From JBECKS01 sp040235395 (GTDB lineage: Bacteria > Pseudomonadota > Gammaproteobacteria > Pseudomonadales > JBECKS01): a DNA stretch of 5,942 nucleotides. Shown piece by piece: positions 1 to 4,854 of this stretch (position 1 is its first letter; the number at the start of each line of letters is the position of its first letter). The notes beneath the pieces are model-generated. The model had not been told where the DNA came from and did no database searches. It saw nothing but the letters and a program-made list of their open reading frames with translations. The stretch spans positions 1 through 5,942 of the forward strand of contig JBECKS010000215.1 of the NCBI GenBank assembly GCA_040235395.1, written 5' to 3'. The position numbers and the translations under genes were made by a program.

Positions 1-121
1 TGGGTAATCTGGGCGAAGTTTTAACGAGGCGCGTAGATGGTGAGAAAGCGGAGTTTGCTAGTAGCAAATGAGCATTTCGAACCGTCAAGTAACAAAGTTA
101 AAACAAGATCCAGATAGCCAA
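1..121. repeat. Long imperfect palindrome, possible dispersed extragenic repeat
   Basis: Every position x from 1 to 59 can be aligned with position 122-x without any gap. Matching blocks are ATCTGG (7-12) with CCAGAT (110-115), GTTTTAAC (18-25) with GTTAAAAC (97-104), 36-41 with 81-86 (one G-T wobble), GAAA (44-47) with TTTC (75-78), and TTTGCT (54-59) with AGCAAA (63-68) around a 3-base loop at 60-62. About 34 of 59 positions are Watson-Crick pairs. The element ends directly before the stop codon of the ETF:quinone oxidoreductase gene and may continue to the left of the window. It has no T-tract, so it is not a standard intrinsic terminator. Its size and form recall ERIC-type intergenic palindromes of enterobacteria, but I do not recognise the family, and whether it occurs elsewhere in the genome cannot be seen here. 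The dyad itself is certain; the repeat interpretation is inference. Confidence 0.6.
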
Positions 122-122
122 A

Positions 123-1778
123 CTACATGTTAGGGTAGTTTGGCCCACCACCGCCTTCGGGCGTAACCCAGTTGATGTTTTGTGCAGGATCTTTAATGTC
201 ACAAGTCTTGCAGTGAACACAGTTTTGAGAATTAATCTGGAAACGTTTCTCTCCACTTTCTTCCTGTACGATTTCATAAACGCCAGCAGGGCAGTAACGT
301 TGTGCTGGTTCATCATACATGGGTAAGTTTTTTGCAATCGGAATGCTTGGATCAGCAAGTTGTAAATGACAAGGCTGATCTTCTTCATGGTTGGTGTTTG
401 ATAGAAACACGGAATCCAGTTTGTTAAAAATTAGTTTGCCATCGGGTTTTGGATATTCAATTTGCTTACACTTTGCCGCTGGCTTTAAGGTTTCATAATC
501 TGGTTGTGGATCTGAAAGCGTGAAAGGAAGTTTTCCTCGGAAGATATTCTGATCAATGAAGGTGAACGCTGCACCGATAAACATGCCGAACTTATGAAGG
601 GCAGGGGCAACGTTTCTTGTTTCTTTAAGCTCTTGGTAAACCCATGAGTTTTGAACTTTTGTGCTGTAATCAGTTAGTTCATCGCCACCAGTTTTGCCTG
701 CAGCAATCGCTTCGAAAGCTGCTTCACCAGCAAGCATGCCAGTTTTCATAGCATTATGGCTGCCTTTGATTTTCGGCATATTCATAAAACCTGCATCACA
801 ACCCGCTAGTAAACCGCCAGGGAAGGTGAGTTTAGGTATTGCCTGCAAGCCACCTTTATTAATTGCGCGTGCGCCATAGGAAATACGCTTTCCACCTTCA
901 AGGAACTTTGCGACGGCTGGATTGGTTTTCCAGCGTTGCATTTCATCAAATGGACTTAAGTACGGGTTGGTGTAGCTAAGATCAATCATCAAGCCAAGCG
1001 AGACCTGATTATTTTCAGCGTGATACATCCAGCCACCGCCTGTTGAGCCGGTTTCACTTAATGGCCAGCCCATGGTATGCATTACATAACCTTCCTTATG
1101 TTTAGCAGGATCAATTTCCCACAATTCCTTAATACCAATACCGTAATGCTGAGTGCCGGAATTCTTGTCAAGATCAAATTTGTTGATGAGCTGCTTACCA
1201 AGATGACCACGGTTTCCTTCAGTGAAAAGTGTGTATTTGGCAATTAAGTCCATGCCGGGCATATAACCATCTTTATGCTCACCAGTAGCGGAAATACCCA
1301 TATCACCGGTGCCAATGCCTTTTACACTGCCATCGTCGTTATAGAGAACATGTTCTGCGGTGAAGCCAGGGAAAATCTCTATGCCCATACCTTCAGCCTG
1401 CTCAGCAAGCCAACGACAGACGTTACCAAGGCTGATGACGTAGTTTCCATGATTATGCATACCTGGAGGTGCAAGAAAGTTAGGAATTTTCATGCCGCTA
1501 TTGCCGCTGAAAAGGTAGTGAATCTCGTCATCAGTGACTTCTACATTGAGAGGGGCACCCAGTTCTTTCCAGTTTGGAAAGAGTTCATTCATGGCCGTAG
1601 GCTGCATCACAGCGCCAGATAGGATATGTGCGCCGACTTCAGAGCCTTTCTCAACGACGACTACAGAAATTTCCTGCCCAGTCTCTTGAGCCATTTGCCC
1701 GATACGACAAGCAGCAGATAAGCCAGCAGGACCAGCGCCTACGATAACTACATCAACTTCCATAGCTTCGCGTTCCAT
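123..1778 (-). CDS. etfDH: Electron transfer flavoprotein:ubiquinone oxidoreductase (ETF-QO)
   Basis: This 551-residue membrane-associated flavoprotein oxidises reduced ETF and reduces ubiquinone (EC 1.5.5.1), so it feeds electrons from fatty-acid and amino-acid oxidation into the respiratory chain. The N-terminus carries the dinucleotide-binding motif GAGPAG (residues 14-19) for FAD. Further family blocks are EGNRGHLG (187-194), the GWPL...GGGWMYH stretch (237-253) and GCDAGFMNMPKIKGSHNAMK (326-345). Four cysteines, C496, C520, C523 and C526, sit in the C-terminal ferredoxin-like part with the 24-3-3 spacing expected for the single 4Fe-4S cluster. Length is normal for bacterial ETF-QO (about 540-560). 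I chose the ATG at 1778 because a GGGAG ribosome binding site lies five bases upstream; the in-frame TTG at 1790 overlaps that site and would add only four residues. The gene is divergent from etfBA, its functional partner, and its stop codon touches the palindrome at 1-121. No T-tract terminator is visible downstream. Confidence 0.97.
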   Translation of the reverse strand: MEREAMEVDVVIVGAGPAGLSAACRIGQMAQETGQEISVVVVEKGSEVGAHILSGAVMQPTAMNELFPNWKELGAPLNVEVTDDEIHYLFSGNSGMKIPNFLAPPGMHNHGNYVISLGNVCRWLAEQAEGMGIEIFPGFTAEHVLYNDDGSVKGIGTGDMGISATGEHKDGYMPGMDLIAKYTLFTEGNRGHLGKQLINKFDLDKNSGTQHYGIGIKELWEIDPAKHKEGYVMHTMGWPLSETGSTGGGWMYHAENNQVSLGLMIDLSYTNPYLSPFDEMQRWKTNPAVAKFLEGGKRISYGARAINKGGLQAIPKLTFPGGLLAGCDAGFMNMPKIKGSHNAMKTGMLAGEAAFEAIAAGKTGGDELTDYSTKVQNSWVYQELKETRNVAPALHKFGMFIGAAFTFIDQNIFRGKLPFTLSDPQPDYETLKPAAKCKQIEYPKPDGKLIFNKLDSVFLSNTNHEEDQPCHLQLADPSIPIAKNLPMYDEPAQRYCPAGVYEIVQEESGEKRFQINSQNCVHCKTCDIKDPAQNINWVTPEGGGGPNYPNM

Positions 1779-1845
1779 AAAATCTCCCAATGTTTTTGAT
1801 TTGAAAATAGAGTGGATATGCAGATGAAGAAAGAGAATGAGAAAT

Positions 1846-1863
1846 CACCTGCTCAAGCGGGTG
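1846..1863. promoter_or_regulatory. Dyad over the predicted ETF-QO transcript start, possible operator
   Basis: CACCTGCTCAAGCGGGTG is an imperfect inverted repeat in which 7 of 9 positions match between the half-sites. It lies directly downstream of the minus-strand TATAAT box and covers the predicted transcript start, where a bound repressor would block initiation. It could instead form a small hairpin at the 5' end of the mRNA. I do not recognise the half-site as that of a specific regulator; it does not match the PsrA or FadR consensus sequences. Confidence 0.3.
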
Positions 1864-1866
1864 TGA

Positions 1867-1895
1867 ATTATAAGCGAGATGCTTGATTTGTGCCA
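1867..1895 (-). promoter_or_regulatory. Probable promoter of the ETF-QO gene (TATAAT, with overlapping sigma54-like elements)
   Basis: On the minus strand a perfect -10 hexamer TATAAT lies at 1872-1867, about 90 bases before the start codon, which predicts a transcript start near 1860. The -35 position at normal spacing reads TGGCAC, a poor sigma70 hexamer. That same TGGCAC (1895-1890) is followed at the exact sigma54 distance by GCA (1882-1880). The GG and GC dinucleotides are ten bases apart, as in the -24/-12 consensus, although the two T residues before GC are A here. The sigma70 reading is the safer one; dual control is inference. Confidence 0.55.
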
Positions 1896-1950
1896 CTTTG
1901 CAGGGGAATATCACTGAGTTGAATGCTCTTTATCGTAAGGCTCCACGGTA

Positions 1951-1979
1951 TTGACCTACAGGGTATAAAAGTAGAAGAT
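1951..1979 (+). promoter_or_regulatory. Candidate promoter of etfBA
   Basis: TTGACC at 1951-1956 matches five of six bases of the sigma70 -35 consensus. A -10 element is weak: GAAGAT at 1974-1979 (17-base spacer, 3 of 6) or TAGAAG at 1972-1977 (15-base spacer, 4 of 6). This would place the transcript start near 1986 and give a leader of about 60 bases. The better-looking TATAAA at 1964-1969 is too close to TTGACC and has no -35 partner at 16-18 bases. An activator or a different promoter is possible. Confidence 0.35.
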
Positions 1980-2011
1980 AGCCGCCTTTCGCGGGGGGCT
2001 GTTCAGCCTTC
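1980..2011 (+). promoter_or_regulatory. Structured etfB leader with alternative hairpins
   Basis: The segment around 1997-2000 (GGCT) can pair either upstream with AGCC at 1980-1983, extended by CC 1985-1986 with GG 1994-1995, or downstream with AGCC at 2005-2008 around a GTTC loop. A third option pairs CCGC (1982-1985) with GCGG (1991-1994). The downstream hairpin is followed by a pyrimidine-rich TTCTTTCTTT tract, which makes it weakly terminator-like. The structures exclude one another. A run of six G lies at 1993-1998. Whether this is an attenuator, an mRNA-stabilising structure or chance cannot be decided here. Confidence 0.3.
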
Positions 2012-2045
2012 TTTCTTTAAACCTGAGTAAAAAACCGAGGATTCC

Positions 2046-2795
2046 ATGAAGGTTCTTGTTGCTGTTAAGCGAGTTGTTGACGCGAATGTCAAAGTCAACG
2101 TGAAGAGCGACAATTCTGGCGTTGAGTTGAACAACGTTAAAATGGCTATGAACCCTTTCTGTGAAATCGCTGTTGAAGAAGCAGTTAGATTGAAAGAAGC
2201 GGGTACAGTCACAGAGATTGTTGCAGTATGTATTGGTTCAAAGGCTGCCCAGGAGCAGTTGCGCACCGCAATGGCGCTAGGTGCTGATCGAGGCATTCTA
2301 GTTGAAACTGAAGAGTCAGTTGAGCCACTAGGTGTTGCCAAGCTTTTAAAAGCAGTTGTTGACGAAGAAAAACCAGAATTGGTGATTCTTGGGAAACAGG
2401 CTATTGATGGTGATAACAACCAGACTGGTCAGATGCTGGCTGCTTTAGCTGGCCTTTCGCAAGCAACGTTTGCTTCAAAACTTGAAATGGCAGACGGCAA
2501 AGCCAAGGTAACCCGTGAAATTGATGGTGGTTTGCAAACTATCGAAATCAATCTTCCTGCCATTGTGACAACAGATTTGCGCTTGAATGAGCCTCGTTAT
2601 GCGTCTTTGCCAAACATCATGAAAGCCAAGAAAAAGCAGCTTGATACGAAAACGCCTGCTGATCTGGGTGTTGATGTTGCTCCACGAGTAAAAACCTTGA
2701 AAGTTGAACCACCTGCTGCACGTAAAGCGGGCATCATTGTTGAAAGTGTGGATCAATTAGTCGAAAAACTGAAAAACGAAGCGAAGGTGATCTAA
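2046..2795 (+). CDS. etfB: Electron transfer flavoprotein subunit beta
   Basis: This is the 249-residue small subunit of the soluble ETF heterodimer, which accepts electrons from acyl-CoA dehydrogenases and related enzymes and hands them to ETF-QO. The protein has the family's N-terminus (MKVLVAVKRV), the MNPFCEIAVEEA block from residue 36, and GKQAIDGDNNQTGQM from 116, the AMP-binding region. The EtfB signature runs from V155 to T175 (REIDGGLQ...LPAIVTT). The block NEPRYASLPNIMKAKKK (181-197) is the recognition loop known from human ETF, with L188 at the position of the leucine that anchors partner dehydrogenases. These traits and the length match canonical group I, non-bifurcating ETF. A GAGG ribosome binding site at 2037-2040 fits the ATG at 2046. 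etfA follows one base after the stop codon, so the two are co-transcribed and probably translationally coupled. Confidence 0.98.
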   Translation: MKVLVAVKRVVDANVKVNVKSDNSGVELNNVKMAMNPFCEIAVEEAVRLKEAGTVTEIVAVCIGSKAAQEQLRTAMALGADRGILVETEESVEPLGVAKLLKAVVDEEKPELVILGKQAIDGDNNQTGQMLAALAGLSQATFASKLEMADGKAKVTREIDGGLQTIEINLPAIVTTDLRLNEPRYASLPNIMKAKKKQLDTKTPADLGVDVAPRVKTLKVEPPAARKAGIIVESVDQLVEKLKNEAKVI

Positions 2796-2796
2796 G

Positions 2797-3726
2797 ATGG
2801 CGATATTAGTATATGCAGAACACGATAATGCCAACTTGAATGCTGCAACCTTGAATGTTGTGACTGCTGCCAAGGCGATTGGTGGAGATATCACAGTTCT
2901 TGTAGCTGGTTCCGGTTGCGCAGCAGTTGCTGACCAGGCTGCCAAGGTAGATGGCGTAAGTAAGGTATTGCTGGCTGATAATGCGGCTTATGCAAATCAG
3001 TTAGCAGAAAACGTTTCAGCACTTGTCGCTGAAGTTGCAAAAGATTATTCACATGTATTGGCACCTGCTACAACAAATGGCAAAAACTTTGCTCCACGCG
3101 TTGCAGCGCTTCTGGATGTGGCACAGATTTCTGAAATCATTTCAGTTGAATCTGCTGATACCTTCAAGCGTCCAATTTATGCAGGTAATGCTATTGCTAC
3201 CGTTCAAAGCTCTGACAGTATTAAAGTCATCACTGTGCGTGGTACAGCTTTTGATGCCGCAGCAACAGAAGGTGGTTCAGCTTCCGTAGAAGCTTGTGAT
3301 ATTGCTAAAGATGCGGGTCTTTCTTCTTTTGTTGGCGAGGAAATCGTTAAGTCTGAGCGTCCTGAACTAACTGCAGCTAAAGTGGTTATTTCTGGTGGTC
3401 GTGGTATGCAGAATGGCGATAACTTCAAGATTCTTGAGGCAGTTGCAGATAAGTTAGGTGCCGCAGTTGGCGCATCTCGTGCTGCAGTTGACGCTGGTTT
3501 TGTACCGAATGATATGCAGGTTGGTCAGACAGGTAAGATTGTTGCACCTGACCTTTACATAGCTGTGGGTATTTCTGGTGCCATTCAGCATCTTGCTGGC
3601 ATGAAAGACTCTAAAGTCATTGTAGCTATCAATAAAGACGAAGAAGCGCCTATTTTTCAGGTGGCTGATTACGGATTGGTAGCTGATCTTTTTGAAGCAG
3701 TTCCTGCATTTGAAAAGTTAATCTAG
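2797..3726 (+). CDS. etfA: Electron transfer flavoprotein subunit alpha
   Basis: This is the 309-residue large subunit of ETF, which carries most of the contacts to the redox-active FAD. The N-terminal half (to about residue 190) is the alpha/beta domain that packs against EtfB. The C-terminal half is the FAD domain: VVISGGRGM (196-204), GASRAAVDAG with R228, GQTGK (243-247), and the complete EtfA signature LYIAVGISGAIQH...VIVAIN (253-279). Length is normal for the family, and no key residue of these motifs is missing. The ATG follows the etfB stop codon by a single base, and its ribosome binding site AAGGTG (2784-2789) lies inside the end of etfB, which favours coupled translation and equal subunit amounts. 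The operon ends at a strong terminator 55 bases after the stop codon. Confidence 0.98.
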   Translation: MAILVYAEHDNANLNAATLNVVTAAKAIGGDITVLVAGSGCAAVADQAAKVDGVSKVLLADNAAYANQLAENVSALVAEVAKDYSHVLAPATTNGKNFAPRVAALLDVAQISEIISVESADTFKRPIYAGNAIATVQSSDSIKVITVRGTAFDAAATEGGSASVEACDIAKDAGLSSFVGEEIVKSERPELTAAKVVISGGRGMQNGDNFKILEAVADKLGAAVGASRAAVDAGFVPNDMQVGQTGKIVAPDLYIAVGISGAIQHLAGMKDSKVIVAINKDEEAPIFQVADYGLVADLFEAVPAFEKLI

Positions 3727-3768
3727 TGCTATGCACTAATTGATTGCTCCCAATCTTCTAAGGAAGAT
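3724..3768 (+). other. Hairpin series in the etfA 3' untranslated region
   Basis: Three perfect small inverted repeats lie between the etfA stop codon and the terminator. TAGTGC (3724-3729) pairs with GCACTA (3733-3738) and includes the stop codon itself. GATTG (3742-3746) pairs with CAATC (3751-3755). ATCTTC (3753-3758) pairs with GAAGAT (3763-3768). The second and third overlap at 3753-3755 and exclude one another. They may protect the mRNA 3' end, but short stems of this sort can also arise by chance. Confidence 0.4.
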
Positions 3769-3780
3769 GAAGAGCCTGAG

Positions 3781-3808
3781 AAAGCTCACTTCGGTGAGCT
3801 TTTTTTTT
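3781..3808 (+). terminator. Intrinsic terminator of etfBA
   Basis: A perfect nine-pair stem, AAAGCTCAC with GTGAGCTTT (3781-3789 and 3794-3802), is closed by the very stable C(TTCG)G tetraloop at 3790-3793 and runs into nine consecutive T (3800-3808). This is a textbook Rho-independent terminator for the plus strand. Read on the minus strand, the stem is followed by TTTCTC only, so it can serve the convergent DUF3108-like gene (ending at 3818) weakly at best. Confidence 0.93.
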
Positions 3809-3817
3809 GCCTGGCGT

Positions 3818-4696
3818 TTATTCTTCGTTTTCATCGGTTTCCGGATCCGTGATTTTAAAATCGATTTCCTTGATTTTTAGGGTAGCGGTAACCAGTTTCC
3901 CCTGTTTGTGTTTCATCTTAACCATAAGATAATCCAGTTCAGGTGCAATCCAGTATGTTGTTTCAAGATCTTCATCTTCGGGATAGACGCGATGTAGCAC
4001 AAGGGTTTCTAACTTTCCTAATGACGTTCTGAGGGTTTCCTTACCTTCATATTTGAAAACATAATGATCAACGCCATTTTCATAAGCTATTCGATAATCA
4101 GGATTCAGGTCATTATTCCGTAAGTCGCATTGAAGCTTGAATAGATAGGCTAGGGCATCACTAACGTTAGCAGGTACCTGATATTCCTTACTTCCATCTG
4201 TTGATTGGGAATAGGCCTTATGGTTTTCCTGATCTATGTGTACCTGAAAAGCTTCTACGTGACCAAAGCCTTCGAAGGTGAATTGATAGCTTTCCGTGAG
4301 AAGGTCGCAAGGCGAGTTTTCATTCCATATAAAAGCAGATTTCTCAAAATAACTGAGAATCCAGTTATTTGCCTCAAGTTGAAAAAGGTAGTGATCGTCG
4401 TCTTTCCTTAGGGTGGCCAATGCTTTTAATCCTGTTGGCATCGCATTCAGACTTGCCTTGTATTCCACATTAAATGGTCGGGGTGCAGTAGGTGCCTTAC
4501 TGAAGATGGGTTGATCATCATCAACTATCTCTTCCTTGTGTTCACGTGAAAATGTTTCTTTGGTTTTTTCAAGAAACTGGCTAAAACGAGACGTTTTTCC
4601 TGCATCGTTATCTACGTCCTCTTTAGGTTCAGAGGAAAATGCCATACTTGCCAGGGCAAGAATAAGTGTCGCAAACAATAGCAATCTGGGTTTCAT
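3818..4696 (-). CDS. Exported DUF3108-like protein of unknown function
   Basis: This 292-residue protein has a Sec-type signal peptide: K2 and R4, a hydrophobic core at about 5-16 (LLLFATLILALA), and possible cleavage after A16 or after S21 (AFS). There is no lipobox cysteine, so a soluble periplasmic location is inferred. Residues 22-73 form a charged, probably flexible linker. From about residue 75 the pattern of the DUF3108 family appears: FNVEYKASLNAMPTG, then SDALAYLFKLQCDLR (179-193), YVFKYEGKETLRTSLGKLET (212-231) and WIAPELDYLMVKMKHKQGK (249-267). Predicted structure is mostly beta. The C-terminus is acidic (TDPETDENEE). The family has no established biochemical role that I can cite. 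The ATG at 4696 is the first start after an in-frame TAA eight codons upstream and is needed for the signal peptide, yet no clear Shine-Dalgarno sequence precedes it. It converges with etfA and diverges from the esterase-like gene. The gene call is firm; the family call is by pattern only. Confidence 0.85.
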   Translation of the reverse strand: MKPRLLLFATLILALASMAFSSEPKEDVDNDAGKTSRFSQFLEKTKETFSREHKEEIVDDDQPIFSKAPTAPRPFNVEYKASLNAMPTGLKALATLRKDDDHYLFQLEANNWILSYFEKSAFIWNENSPCDLLTESYQFTFEGFGHVEAFQVHIDQENHKAYSQSTDGSKEYQVPANVSDALAYLFKLQCDLRNNDLNPDYRIAYENGVDHYVFKYEGKETLRTSLGKLETLVLHRVYPEDEDLETTYWIAPELDYLMVKMKHKQGKLVTATLKIKEIDFKITDPETDENEE

Positions 4697-4740
4697 TTTT
4701 ATTTTTGTGATTTGGCTTTATTTGGGAATCCATATTAAAC

Positions 4741-4750
4741 CCTCATGAGG
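4741..4750. promoter_or_regulatory. Perfect 10-base palindrome upstream of the DUF3108-like gene
   Basis: CCTCATGAGG is a perfect palindrome 45 bases before the DUF3108-like start codon. A weak minus-strand -10 candidate, TAATAT, lies just downstream of it in that gene's direction. It could be an operator half-way between the two divergent genes, but a ten-base palindrome is short enough to occur by chance. No good -35 element for TAATAT is visible. Confidence 0.25.
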
Positions 4751-4785
4751 TGAATGGCAGCTTAAGCAAAGTGCTAGATTGTAGC

Positions 4786-4813
4786 TTGTCAATGACATGG
4801 CTTGGGATACTAT
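4786..4813 (+). promoter_or_regulatory. Probable promoter of the esterase-like gene, with a dyad over the -35
   Basis: TTGTCA (4786-4791, 5 of 6 matches to TTGACA) and TACTAT (4808-4813, 4 of 6 matches to TATAAT) are separated by 16 bases. They predict a transcript start near 4820 and a leader of about 35 bases. The -35 region overlaps a perfect inverted repeat, TGTCA-A-TGACA (4787-4797), which is placed where a repressor or activator could act. On the opposite strand the same bases read TTGACA (4792-4787), a perfect -35 hexamer, but no -10 stands at the right distance for the DUF3108-like gene. Confidence 0.5.
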
Positions 4814-4854
4814 CTATTTCTGGATGCAAACTTTCGATTCTGGAGGAAGAAAAA

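Noticed and set aside
1..24. Possible C-terminus of a plus-strand gene (WVIWAKF followed by TAA)
   Set aside because: Only seven codons are visible, and the bases belong to the palindrome arm, so coding cannot be supported.
18..104. Resemblance of the GTTTTAAC / GTTAAAAC arms to an integron attC site
   Set aside because: The core sites have one A/T too many for RYYYAAC and GTTRRRY, pairing continues outside them (ATCTGG/CCAGAT), there are no extrahelical bases, and no cassette array or integrase is present.
1275..1622. Plus-strand open frame of 115 codons opposite the ETF-QO gene
   Set aside because: It lies wholly inside a clear conserved gene on the other strand, shows no recognisable motif and is a frame shadow.
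1964..1969. TATAAA as the -10 of etfBA
   Set aside because: TTGACC is only seven bases upstream and nothing resembling a -35 stands 16-18 bases away; there is no extended -10 TG either.
2003..2419. Minus-strand open frame of 138 codons opposite etfB
   Set aside because: It is Ser/Thr/Ala-rich shadow sequence antisense to etfB and its leader, with no family resemblance.
3023..3289. Plus-strand open frame of 88 codons within etfA
   Set aside because: It is an alternative frame of etfA, whose own frame has the full family signature.
4205..4411. Plus-strand open frame of 68 codons opposite the DUF3108-like gene
   Set aside because: It is a shadow of the exported protein gene, with no ribosome binding site or known motif.
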